From Paenibacillus cookii (GTDB lineage Bacteria; Bacillota; Bacilli; Paenibacillales; Paenibacillaceae): 64,000 nt of DNA. The stretch lies in contig NZ_BORW01000011.1 of the NCBI RefSeq assembly GCF_018333375.1, forward strand, positions 62,001 through 126,000. Direction: 5' to 3'. Shown in pieces: positions 24,395-32,856 of this stretch. Each line of letters begins with the position of its first letter. Within the stretch, counting starts at the first letter, position 1. Made by a program: the position numbers and the translations under genes. Under the pieces are notes generated by a model, which made no database searches, had not been told where the DNA came from, and saw only the letters and a program-made list of their open reading frames with translations.

Positions 24395-25666
24395 ATGATG
24401 ACGAGGGAAAAAGAAGGATATCTGTTTCCGAATCCCGCAAGTTTGTTCCGGCGGCGGCTTCGGAGCCATTTCAAAGAAACGGCGGCCGCCTTGCGGTCCG
24501 TCGTCGACGACTGGACGGTCTTGCTGTACATTCTCGTCCCGGGGCTTTTGCTTGCCGGCCGGTTTTATTACGGGTTTTGGAAGGAGCCGCTGCCGGAATG
24601 GGCCGGCATGCTGTCGTTCCCGATGGTGCCGTTATCGCTTTTGCTGATCGCCTTGACGGGGGACGTCCTGCTGCTGGTCCGGGAAGGAGATGCGCTGTTT
24701 TTGGTGCAGCGCCGCGAATGGCTGCGGGGCATCATGCTTCGGAGCGGTTGGTACAGCATGGCCGCGGCGGCCGTAAAAACGTCGCTTTGTTTCCTCGTTT
24801 TGCTGCCGTTCCTGGTCCGGCGGTTTCATGCGGACGGCTTGTACGCGGGGGGACTGCTCGCTTTTACGGTCGCTTTCGAATGGGTGCTGATGTGGTCCAG
24901 GCATCTGGTCAAGGTGCAGACCAAAGGCATGCGGAGATGGCTGCTTTATGTTCCGTTCGCGGTTGTGCCTTGCGCCGTTTATGTGGGGGCTGTTCTGATG
25001 TTTAGCCAGCAGGCCGCCATGCTTTGGGCGGTTGCGCTGGGGCTGGCTTTGCTCAGCCTGCTGCTGCTGAGGGCGAGGCTTGGCCTGCGCGGCACGTTCA
25101 TGGCCGACGTCCAGGAGGACCTTGCAAGACGCACCCGATTGACGGGGCTGCTGCTCAGCCAGTCGGTCGATCAACCGCGCCGGGTCCGCAGCAAAACATG
25201 GATATTCCGGAAATCGCGGCATGTGTTCCGCTCGCGGGAGCCCGCCAAACGCATCGCCGGGGCGATGGTCAAATCGCTGCTGCGCCATCCGGGACAACGC
25301 TCCCTTTATCTGCGATTTGCCGGAATCAGCACGATGGTGCTCGTTACGCTGCCGGTGAAGATGCAGATCGTGGCGTTTGCGGCCCTGCATGCCTTAATCG
25401 CGTACTGGCTGTTCCTGCAGTGGTCCGCTTTCAGGAAAGATCCCTTTATCGCGCTGCTGCCCTGGCCGGAAGCGGACGGCGTGCAGGCCGGCTTCGCGGC
25501 CGTCCGGACGCTGCTGCTTCCGTTTTCGGTATGGGCTTCCGCTCTTGTCATGTTTTCCAGCTTGAGTCCATGGCTGGCGGCCATTGGTTTCATTCCGCTG
25601 GGCATGGCGGCCGGCTGGGCGGTGCCTTATCTCATGCGCATGTTTTTTCTTCATAAAAAGATGTAG
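24395..25666 (+). CDS. ecsB: ABC transporter permease, EcsB type
   Basis: 423 residues with about ten membrane helices (first cluster LLYILVPGLLLAGRFYYGF, LLLIALTGDVLLLVREG) and the EcsB-type central loop LFLVQRREWLRGIMLRSGWYS. It follows ecsA by 61 bp, and AAAGGA precedes the ATG at 24395; the frame upstream of that start has no family similarity. The pair is ended by a strong bidirectional terminator. Role as in EcsA: partner membrane unit of an ABC system of unclear substrate that influences secretion. Confidence 0.88.
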   Translation: MMTREKEGYLFPNPASLFRRRLRSHFKETAAALRSVVDDWTVLLYILVPGLLLAGRFYYGFWKEPLPEWAGMLSFPMVPLSLLLIALTGDVLLLVREGDALFLVQRREWLRGIMLRSGWYSMAAAAVKTSLCFLVLLPFLVRRFHADGLYAGGLLAFTVAFEWVLMWSRHLVKVQTKGMRRWLLYVPFAVVPCAVYVGAVLMFSQQAAMLWAVALGLALLSLLLLRARLGLRGTFMADVQEDLARRTRLTGLLLSQSVDQPRRVRSKTWIFRKSRHVFRSREPAKRIAGAMVKSLLRHPGQRSLYLRFAGISTMVLVTLPVKMQIVAFAALHALIAYWLFLQWSAFRKDPFIALLPWPEADGVQAGFAAVRTLLLPFSVWASALVMFSSLSPWLAAIGFIPLGMAAGWAVPYLMRMFFLHKKM

Positions 25667-25697
25667 CCTTCGCGGCCCTGCCCGTTTTCCGATTCTA

Positions 25698-25742
25698 AAA
25701 AAACCTCCCGCGGTTTCGTTATGAAACGCGGGAGGTTTTTGA
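25698..25742. terminator. Bidirectional terminator between ecsB and HI0933 gene
   Basis: AAAACCTCCCGCGGTTTC and its near-complement GAAACGCGGGAGGTTTT, loop GTTAT, with A and T runs on both sides; an 18-bp hairpin with one bulged G. Confidence 0.85.
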
Positions 25743-25792
25743 ATGCCGCCCCGGATAATCGGGGAAGCGGATCGCTCGAAAACGGGGCGGGA

Positions 25793-27079
25793 TTATGAAA
25801 GGCCGGACGAAGCGGAGCGGGCCGCCTCTGCTGCATGCATGCCTGCCGTGTAACCGGTTGAGAAGGCGGCGGTAATGTTATACCCTCCGGTATAGCCGTG
25901 AATGTCGAGAATCTCTCCGCAGAAAAACAGACCCGGCATCAGCTTGGATTCCATCGTTTTCGGATTGATTTCCTTCAGGTTCACCCCTCCGCCGGTCACA
26001 AAAGCTTCCTCGATCGATTTGGTTCCGGTCACCCGGATGACAAACTTTTTCAAGATGTCGATGAAGGATGCCCATTGCTGCTTCGGCAGGTGGGCGAACG
26101 TGGCGTCGCCGTCAAGGCCGGCCTTGTTCATGAGCAGCGGAAGCATGCGTTCCGGGATTTGGGCTTTCAGCACGTTTTTGATCGCCTTTTTCGGCTCGGC
26201 CCCGAGCTTGTCCCGCAGCATGCGGTCCAAATCGTGGGGAGGCAGGTCGGGGAACAAATCGACCGCCATGTCGACCTCGCTCACCTTGAATTTCTTTTTC
26301 ACCTGGCGGATGAACTGGCTGCACCGCAGCGCAATCGGGCCCGATAGCCCGAAATGGGTGAAAATCATGTCTCCGCGGTGACCGATCACTTTTTTTCCTT
26401 TCGGCGTCCATACCGATAATTCAACGTCGCGAAGCGACAATCCCTGCAGTTCCTTCGACGCGATCCAGCTTTCGCGCGAAACGATGGGAACCTCCGTCGG
26501 ATAGAGCTCGGTGATGGTATGCCCCGCGGCCTGCGCCCACGGATATCCGTCGCCGGTCGAGCCGGTATGCGGCACCGATTTGCCTCCGGTCGCCACGATG
26601 ACCGCGTTTCCCCGCAACATGTCCCCCGAAACGAGTTTTACGCCCGATACGCGGTGTTCCGAATAAAGGACCTCCGATACGGGAGTGTCGGTTTTGATGT
26701 CCACGCCGAGCCGGCGGACCTCCCCGATCAGCGTATTGACGACGCTTGCGGCTTTGTCGGACACCGGGAACATTCTGCCGTTGTCTTCTTCCTTCAGGGC
26801 GATTCCCAAGCCTTCGAAAAACGCCATGATATCACGGTTGTTGAAATGCTGAAAAGCGCTGTACAGAAAGCGGCCGTTGCCCGGGATATGGGCGATCAGA
26901 TCCTCGGTTTCCTTGGCGTTGGTCACATTGCAGCGACCGCCCCCGGAAATGCCCAGTTTGCGCCCAAGCTTGGCGCCCTTGTCGAGCAGCAGCACGGATG
27001 CGCCGAACCTTGCCGCCGCGACGGAGGCCATCAACCCGGCCGACCCGCCTCCGATAACAATGACATCGTAAGACTTCAA
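25793..27079 (-). CDS. NAD(P)/FAD-dependent flavoprotein, HI0933/YhiN family
   Basis: 428 residues of the HI0933 flavoprotein family. The Rossmann FAD site is VIVIGGGSAGLMASVAAARFG, followed by LLLDKGAKLGRKLGISGGGRCNVTN, and the C-terminal flavin segment is GGVNLKEINPKTMESKLMPGLFF then GEILDIHGYTGGYN. I chose TTG at 27079 because AAAAGGAGAG is 6 nt upstream; the ATG at 27130 has no ribosome binding site. Family members are widespread, with weakly defined oxidoreductase activity. It is convergent with ecsB and divergent from the sensor kinase. Confidence 0.9.
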   Translation of the reverse strand: MKSYDVIVIGGGSAGLMASVAAARFGASVLLLDKGAKLGRKLGISGGGRCNVTNAKETEDLIAHIPGNGRFLYSAFQHFNNRDIMAFFEGLGIALKEEDNGRMFPVSDKAASVVNTLIGEVRRLGVDIKTDTPVSEVLYSEHRVSGVKLVSGDMLRGNAVIVATGGKSVPHTGSTGDGYPWAQAAGHTITELYPTEVPIVSRESWIASKELQGLSLRDVELSVWTPKGKKVIGHRGDMIFTHFGLSGPIALRCSQFIRQVKKKFKVSEVDMAVDLFPDLPPHDLDRMLRDKLGAEPKKAIKNVLKAQIPERMLPLLMNKAGLDGDATFAHLPKQQWASFIDILKKFVIRVTGTKSIEEAFVTGGGVNLKEINPKTMESKLMPGLFFCGEILDIHGYTGGYNITAAFSTGYTAGMHAAEAARSASSGLS

Positions 27080-27196
27080 TTTATTCTCTCCTTTTGACTC
27101 CAAACGTGACGAATCGATGGTTTTCATCATGCCCCGCAGGATATTTCAGGGTATATTGTAATATAGTGTAGGCTGTGATTTAATCTACATGTATAT

Positions 27197-27210
27197 TACT
27201 TTCGAAAGTA
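27197..27210. promoter_or_regulatory. Perfect 14-bp palindrome upstream of the orphan sensor kinase
   Basis: TACTTTCGAAAGTA lies midway in the 267-bp divergent region between the flavoprotein and the kinase. The surrounding DNA is AT-rich, unlike the genes, with possible -10 elements (TATAAT at 27251-27256). It could bind a regulator of either gene; nothing identifies it. Confidence 0.3.
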
Positions 27211-27346
27211 CCATCCATCTTCCAAAAAAGCACGAATTTAGTTGTTTCCTCTATAATAAAACATCATGATTTTCGCAAAATTCTGATTTATACTTTATTA
27301 AACCAATAAACTTTGTCGCCATTTCATTGAATGGTGGAGCAGAAGG

Positions 27347-29104
27347 ATGCCCGGTCCAAGCGACGAATGGGTATTTGCCACCCCGAAGGGAGGATGGATT
27401 GCGATTATCGATGCGCTGAAAAATATTATAACACAGGTGCTCATGGCAGGTTCCTTCGCGTTTTTGTTTCCGCTGAGCCTGGACAAATACGTCCGGCTGA
27501 TCAGCCGGAACAAAAAATTGCGGGCTTCCGGTTTTGAAGTCGTTATCATTATATCCAGCGCCCTGAGCATTTTAATGTGTTCTTTTTTCTCTTCCTCGTT
27601 GTTTCATCTGATCCCTTTGAATCTGGGCATTTTACCGCTGTTTATCGGCATGCTGTACGGAGGCTACAAAAGCGGACTTCCCTTGGCCGGGTTGTACCTG
27701 CTATGCGATTATTTGTCGAATGAAAGCTGGTCGCTATCAAGCCTGTTCCTACATACGGGGTTATTGTTTTATCCGCTTCTGGTTTGGATGTCGCCGAGAT
27801 TCCGGACGGATACCCTGACCGACAAAATCAATAAGCTGTGGGTTTGCCTCTTGCCCGCAATGCTTCTGTTTACGTCGTCCCCGATCATTGAAGATCCGAA
27901 CCTGGATTTTTCCGATGCCGGTCCGATTCTCATGCTTTTGTTTTATATTTTGATCACCGTGTTCGCCGGCGGGGCCTTGATCTACATGATCGAATTTGCG
28001 CTGGAGAAGCTGCTTTTGACCGAGCAAGTCAAAGGCATCTCCGAAAAATACCTCCGCGAAGAGGAAAAACTCCAGCAGGTAATGGATGTGGCGCCGCTGT
28101 GCATGGTGTCGGTCGATACCGAAGGGCGCATTACCAGCGTCAACGAAATGATGATGGGATTGTTCAAAAACCGCTCGCCCGAGCTGACCAAAACCGACGT
28201 TTTGGGACAGCCGCTCAGCGTATTCGTCGACATGGTCGAAGAGGACTACATCAACCGCCGAATCGCCCAGGCTTTGAACGGCGTCAAGATGGACAACGAA
28301 CTGATCCGGATCGGCTCGCAAATCCACTATACGAGCACTTCGCCGCTGACGAACAGCTATACCGGCGAAATCCTCGGGGCCGTGCTGGTCATCCAGGATA
28401 TTACGGAGCTGGAGAGGCTGCGGACCGAATTGGTCAATGTGGAACGGCTGAGCCTGGTCGGGCAGATGGCGGCCAGCATTACGCATGAAATCCGGAACCC
28501 GATGGCGGTGGTGCGCGGTTTTTTGCAGCTGATGAAGGAAAAAAGCCCCGATTCGCTGGACCATTACTATCGGATCGTGATGGAGGAGCTGGACCGGGCC
28601 AACGGCATCATCAACGATTTTTTATCCCTTGCCCAAAACCGGATATCCGAAAAGGAGCAGTGGCATCTTCATCAGATCATCAACGATCTCAGCCCGCTGC
28701 TGTGGGCGGACGCGAACCTCCGCGGCCAGACGATCGAGCTTCTGCTGGACGAACGGGTGCCGAAGCTCCACCTGAACGCCAAGGAAATCAAGCAGGTGCT
28801 GCTGAACCTGGCGCGCAACGGGATGGAGGCGATGGAGGAAAAAGGGAAGCTGACCATCCAAACCCGGTTCAGGGAAAGCGACAACATGGTGGAGCTGATC
28901 GTCAGGGATACCGGCGTCGGCATGTCCGAAAGCCGGCTGGAGCGGCTCTTCGAGCCGTTTTTTACGACGAAGGCCAAAGGCACGGGGCTGGGTCTTGCCC
29001 TTTGCCTGAGCATCGTGGAGCGCCACGGGGGCAAAACCGACGTGGAATCGGAAGAGGGGAAAGGGACGACGTTCATCATTTCCCTGCCGCTTCACGAATC
29101 CTGA
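27347..29104 (+). CDS. Orphan membrane sensor histidine kinase, KinB/sporulation-kinase type
   Basis: 585 residues: six or so N-terminal membrane helices (about 35-225) of the 5TM-5TMR-LYT kind (GILPLFIGMLYGGYKSGLPLA), a PAS domain (about 240-365), a dimerisation helix with the phospho-acceptor His380 (ASITHEIRNP), and an ATPase domain with NLARNGMEAM (N box), DTGVGM (G1) and GTGLGLALCL (G2). The layout matches KinB-like kinases feeding the sporulation phosphorelay. No response regulator is adjacent, as usual for those kinases. ATG has GGTGGAG 7 nt upstream. The signal sensed is unknown. Confidence 0.88.
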   Translation: MPGPSDEWVFATPKGGWIAIIDALKNIITQVLMAGSFAFLFPLSLDKYVRLISRNKKLRASGFEVVIIISSALSILMCSFFSSSLFHLIPLNLGILPLFIGMLYGGYKSGLPLAGLYLLCDYLSNESWSLSSLFLHTGLLFYPLLVWMSPRFRTDTLTDKINKLWVCLLPAMLLFTSSPIIEDPNLDFSDAGPILMLLFYILITVFAGGALIYMIEFALEKLLLTEQVKGISEKYLREEEKLQQVMDVAPLCMVSVDTEGRITSVNEMMMGLFKNRSPELTKTDVLGQPLSVFVDMVEEDYINRRIAQALNGVKMDNELIRIGSQIHYTSTSPLTNSYTGEILGAVLVIQDITELERLRTELVNVERLSLVGQMAASITHEIRNPMAVVRGFLQLMKEKSPDSLDHYYRIVMEELDRANGIINDFLSLAQNRISEKEQWHLHQIINDLSPLLWADANLRGQTIELLLDERVPKLHLNAKEIKQVLLNLARNGMEAMEEKGKLTIQTRFRESDNMVELIVRDTGVGMSESRLERLFEPFFTTKAKGTGLGLALCLSIVERHGGKTDVESEEGKGTTFIISLPLHES

Positions 29105-29219
29105 CGGCAGCAGGGTCCGGACGTCCGGCGCGGGGCTTTATCTTGATTTCGAACCTTGGGAAGGTATAATAGTATTGAATGCAGTCTGATATTTTGCGGA
29201 TCGAGGAGTGATGAAAGAA

Positions 29220-29654
29220 ATGTCGATGTCTTTTGACAGATATATGAGAGATATGATTCAACCGATGAGAGACGAGCTGACCAGCTTAGGCATTAAAGAG
29301 CTCAGAACGCCGGAAGAAGTGGAAACCCATTTGCAGGATGCGCCCGGCACGACGCTGGTGGTCGTCAACTCGGTATGCGGATGCGCAGCAGGCCAATGCC
29401 GTCCGGGCGTAGCCCTGGCGCTGCAAAACGAATTGGTGCCTGACAATCTGTACACCGTATTTGCCGGACAGGATAAAGAAGCAACGGCCAAAGCAAGGGA
29501 ATATTTCGCTCCGTATCCGCCGTCTTCGCCTTCCATCGCTCTGTTGAAGGATGGAGAGCTCGTTCATTTCATCGAGCGCCACCAGATCGAAGACCGTTCC
29601 GCCCAAGAAATCGCGGAAGATTTGATCGAAGCCTTTGACCGCGTGTGCCGTTAA
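29220..29654 (+). CDS. brxA: Bacilliredoxin, BrxA/BrxB (YphP/YqiW) family
   Basis: 144 residues, thioredoxin-like, with the active site in LVVVNSVCGCAAGQCRPG (Cys-Gly-Cys) and the downstream TVFAGQDKEATAKAREYF and PPSSPSIALL typical of the family. Bacilliredoxins remove bacillithiol from mixed disulfides after oxidative stress, which implies that the organism makes bacillithiol. I chose the ATG at 29220, 12 nt after AGGAG, since relatives begin MSM; ATGs at 29211 and GTG at 29208 are closer to that site. It is a single gene between the kinase and nadE. Assigned to BrxA rather than BrxB only by resemblance from memory. Confidence 0.88.
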   Translation: MSMSFDRYMRDMIQPMRDELTSLGIKELRTPEEVETHLQDAPGTTLVVVNSVCGCAAGQCRPGVALALQNELVPDNLYTVFAGQDKEATAKAREYFAPYPPSSPSIALLKDGELVHFIERHQIEDRSAQEIAEDLIEAFDRVCR

Positions 29655-29804
29655 CCGGTTCCGCGTTCGGATTTGCCCCGGATTTTCGGCGTCAGCCGAT
29701 GTCGGGGCTTTCGTGTTTTGATGCGGGCGTTTCGCGGTACATGGAACACATGCCGGTTCGTTACGCGCGGGCGTCCATGACACTAGGAAAAGAGGTGGCC
29801 GGCG

Positions 29805-30614
29805 ATGAGTCTGCAGGAAGAAATCATTGCAGCATTAGGCGTTAAACCCGTGATCGACGAAGAAACGGAAGTCAGAAAAAGAGTGGACTTTCTGAAAGCG
29901 CATGTAAAGGAGGCCGGAGCGACAGGGCTATTAATCGCCATCAGCGGCGGAATCGACAGTGCCGTGGCCGCGGGATTGTGCAAACAGGCGACCGACGAGC
30001 TGTCGGCGGAAACCGGCCGGGAATACATGACGCTTGGCGTTTTCCAGCCTTACGGGACGCAGGAGGACATCGAACACAGCTATGCCGTGGCCCGGGCTTT
30101 TGACCTGAAGCATACCGCGGAGACGAACATCGAAGACGCGGTCGGCGAGATTGCGCTTGAAGCCGAGCAGGGACTGAAGCAAATCGGGTTGTACCGCCAT
30201 TTGTCCCCGCAGGGAAAAGGCAACGTCAAAGCCCGGACCCGCATGGTGATGCAATATGCCCTGGCGTTCGAATTGAAGCTGCTTGTGGTGGGCACGGACC
30301 ACGCCTCCGAAGCCGTGACCGGATTTTATACGAAATGGGGCGACGGCGCGGTGGACCTTGCCCCGCTCAGCACGCTGAACAAACGCCAGGTTCGTCGGCT
30401 CGCGCGTTATTTGGGCGTGCCGCAGGCCATTTTGGACAAGGCTCCGACCGCCGGGCTGTGGGAAGGGCAGACCGACGAAGGCGAACTGGGCATTACCTAT
30501 GAGGAAAACAGCGATTACCTCGAAGGCAAGGAAATCAGCCCGGAGGCGCAAAAGCGCCTTGAAAGCTTTTATAAACGAACCGCGCACAAGCGCAGTCCGA
30601 TTCCGGGCATTTGA
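29805..30614 (+). CDS. nadE: NH3-dependent NAD+ synthetase
   Basis: 269 residues, the usual length. The ATP-pyrophosphatase P-loop is ISGGIDSAVAAGL; other landmarks are GVFQPYGTQEDIEHSYAVA, NVKARTRMVMQYALA, VVGTDHASEAVTGFYTKWGDG, and PTAGLWEGQTDEGELG. It makes NAD+ from nicotinic acid adenine dinucleotide and ammonia; there is no glutaminase domain, so free ammonia is the nitrogen source. AAAGAGGTGG lies 7-8 nt before the ATG. A strong terminator follows. Confidence 0.96.
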   Translation: MSLQEEIIAALGVKPVIDEETEVRKRVDFLKAHVKEAGATGLLIAISGGIDSAVAAGLCKQATDELSAETGREYMTLGVFQPYGTQEDIEHSYAVARAFDLKHTAETNIEDAVGEIALEAEQGLKQIGLYRHLSPQGKGNVKARTRMVMQYALAFELKLLVVGTDHASEAVTGFYTKWGDGAVDLAPLSTLNKRQVRRLARYLGVPQAILDKAPTAGLWEGQTDEGELGITYEENSDYLEGKEISPEAQKRLESFYKRTAHKRSPIPGI

Positions 30615-30639
30615 GCGATATCGGGAAGTGAACAGCAGG

Positions 30640-30668
30640 GACAGGCCGCGGCTGCGGCCTGTCTTTTT
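30640..30668 (+). terminator. Intrinsic terminator of nadE
   Basis: Perfect stem GACAGGCCGC / GCGGCCTGTC (30640-30649, 30654-30663) followed by five T. Confidence 0.9.
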
Positions 30669-30758
30669 AGGTTCGGTCATCTCCGGGTCCGCGTACGGCC
30701 TGAATGCGCTTGCCGTTTTGCGGAAGGTCTTTGGGCGGATGCCGGAGACATGCCAAGG

Positions 30759-30824
30759 GGTTGCGAAAAGTGCAGAAATGTTGCAGGGGCATCCCTTTTC
30801 GCCCTCGCGCCTGCCCGTTACAAT
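30759..30824 (+). promoter_or_regulatory. Activator box 1 and promoter of the kinase/regulator operon
   Basis: The box GGTTGCGAAAAGTGCAG then AAATGTTGC (30759-30784) is followed 60 bp from its first base by -10 TACAAT (30819-30824); the -35 position (TTTTCG) is poor. The same box at the same distance precedes two other promoters of this locus (34496 and 36361). TTGC recurs 20 bp apart within the box, as expected for an AraC-type protein binding two turns of one DNA face. Confidence 0.6.
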
Positions 30825-31089
30825 GGAGAGAAAGATGCGTCGGCTGCCACTTTGTATATGAAAGCGCGTTCAGCTTGAGCTCGCATCGGCCCCGATAACC
30901 AACGCGGCATGGCGAAGCTGCCGGTTTCCGGCGGCTTCCTTTTCGCGTTTTTTTGCAGCCTGTCCCGGCTTTGCCGAAACGGATCTGCTGGATTCCGCCG
31001 GCATACAGTATAATGATGTTGCTTTTGGCACCGTGAGGCTTGGCAAACGATTCATCAGATAAAATATGGACGTAAGGTGTGAATTTCCC

Positions 31090-32856
31090 GTGCCCAGACA
31101 TACGTTGTTCCGAAAAATGGTTCTTCTTCTCGTCATGATGCTCGTCCCGATCGTAGGGCTTTACTATTACTCCAACCGTACGAGCACGGAAGTGCTGGGA
31201 ACGGAGCTCAACCAATCGAACGCAAACCAATTGAGTTTTTTTCAGTCGCAGGTCAATACGAACATCGACCTGTTTTCGCTGTGGCCGAACCTGCTGATCC
31301 AGGATCCCGACATTTTCGGGTTCAAAGACATTTTTTTAAGCAGCGAATATTTTAACCTCGATATCATTAACGTGGTGAAACGAATCCAGACCAAGCTCAA
31401 CATCCAGGAAAGCTCCTCCAACTGGAAAACGAAGCTTTACATATTTTCCCCGTCGCTTGGCAGGGTGGTATCCGACAACGATGTGGACCACTATGACAAC
31501 GACGATCTCAAGAAGCGGATGAAGCCCGGCTGGCAGGTGAAAAAAATGGGGCAGGGAGACGAGGCGTATTACGTGTTTTCGTTGTTTACGGCTTATCCCT
31601 ACTCCTCGTTCAGTCATCCGGAGGACGCGAACCTGATCATTGAGCTTCAGTTCGAAAGCGGCAACATCCAGGATATGCTCGACAAATTCAAAAGCGACGG
31701 GCGCAGGGATCCCGTATACTACAAGCCGGGTCTGGGCGTCATTTACAACCGGTCTGCGGACAAGCCGCTGACGGAACGGATTTTGCGCCAGCTGCAGAAG
31801 GAAACGCTCCAGGCCGAGGAGAACCGCACGCTCGAGCTCGACGGGCAGACCTACCTGGTCAATGTGGCTGCTTCGGCCACGACGGGCTGGTATCTTGTCG
31901 ACTATATGCCGCTGAAGGAGATCGTGGCGCCGATTGAACAGTCGAACCGCTTGTTCTATTTTTCGGTAGGCCTCACGCTTCTTTTGGGGTGTCTGGCGGC
32001 ATACATGCTGTACGCCCAGGTACAGGTTCCGGTGAAAAAGCTGGTCGTCGCCTTTAAAAAGCTTCAGCACGAGGACTACTCCATCCGTTTGCAGGCCAAA
32101 GGGAACAACGAGTTCGGTTTCGTGTTCGGGCGCTTTAATTCCATGGTGGAGCAAATCCAGGAGCTGTTCGAAAACGTGTATATGGAACGGATTCATGCCA
32201 GGGAAGCGAGGCTGAAGCAGCTGCAGTCGCAGATCAACCCGCATTTTTTCTATAACTGCTTTTCCTTCATCTCAAGCATGGCGAAGCTGGGGAACATGAA
32301 GGCGGTCGTGGCGATGTCCCAAAACCTGTCGAGTTATTACCGGTACACCACCCGGCAGGAGCGGGACGTCGTGCCGCTTGCGGAGGAACTGGCATTCGTG
32401 CGCAATTATTTGGAGATTCAGAAGATGCGCAAGCCGCAGCTTGAATTTTCCATCGACGTACCGGAAGCGATGCAGCGGTGGGAAGTGCCTTTGCTGGTGG
32501 TTCAGCCGCTCGTGGAAAACGCAGTGCTTCACGGCATCGAACCCCGGTCCGGCGGGGGATGCGTCCGGATCGTAGGCGAAATCGGAGCAACCGAAATCCG
32601 GATATGGGTCGAGGACGGGGGCAAAGGCATGACCGGCCCGGAATTGGAGGAGCTGCGCCGCTCCTTGTCCCGGCCGATGAACGAAGAGACGGGCTGCGGT
32701 CTTTGGAACGTGCGGCAGCGCATGCTGATCCGCTACGGCGAGGACGCGGGCCTCAGGTTTATGCCGTCCGCGCTGGGCGGAGTGAGGGCTGAGCTGTACT
32801 GGCCGGCCGGGCAGGAAACGAAACGGACAGTTACGCAAAGGGGAGGACATGCATGA
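31090..32856 (+). CDS. Sensor histidine kinase, YesM type (galactan locus)
   Basis: 588 residues: membrane helix at about 7-27, a large extracellular Cache-like sensor region to about 290, a second helix (LFYFSVGLTLLLGCLAAYMLYA), HAMP linker, then the YesM-type His_kinase domain with phospho-His in QSQINPHFFYNCFSF, and an ATPase part with QPLVENAVLHGI and GCGLWNVRQRM. GTG at 31090 (8 nt after AAGGTGTG) gives a normal N-terminus MPRHTLFRK; an ATG at 31066 lacks a ribosome binding site. It overlaps the regulator gene by 4 nt. It probably senses an extracellular sugar or the loaded binding protein. Confidence 0.9.
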   Translation: MPRHTLFRKMVLLLVMMLVPIVGLYYYSNRTSTEVLGTELNQSNANQLSFFQSQVNTNIDLFSLWPNLLIQDPDIFGFKDIFLSSEYFNLDIINVVKRIQTKLNIQESSSNWKTKLYIFSPSLGRVVSDNDVDHYDNDDLKKRMKPGWQVKKMGQGDEAYYVFSLFTAYPYSSFSHPEDANLIIELQFESGNIQDMLDKFKSDGRRDPVYYKPGLGVIYNRSADKPLTERILRQLQKETLQAEENRTLELDGQTYLVNVAASATTGWYLVDYMPLKEIVAPIEQSNRLFYFSVGLTLLLGCLAAYMLYAQVQVPVKKLVVAFKKLQHEDYSIRLQAKGNNEFGFVFGRFNSMVEQIQELFENVYMERIHAREARLKQLQSQINPHFFYNCFSFISSMAKLGNMKAVVAMSQNLSSYYRYTTRQERDVVPLAEELAFVRNYLEIQKMRKPQLEFSIDVPEAMQRWEVPLLVVQPLVENAVLHGIEPRSGGGCVRIVGEIGATEIRIWVEDGGKGMTGPELEELRRSLSRPMNEETGCGLWNVRQRMLIRYGEDAGLRFMPSALGGVRAELYWPAGQETKRTVTQRGGHA

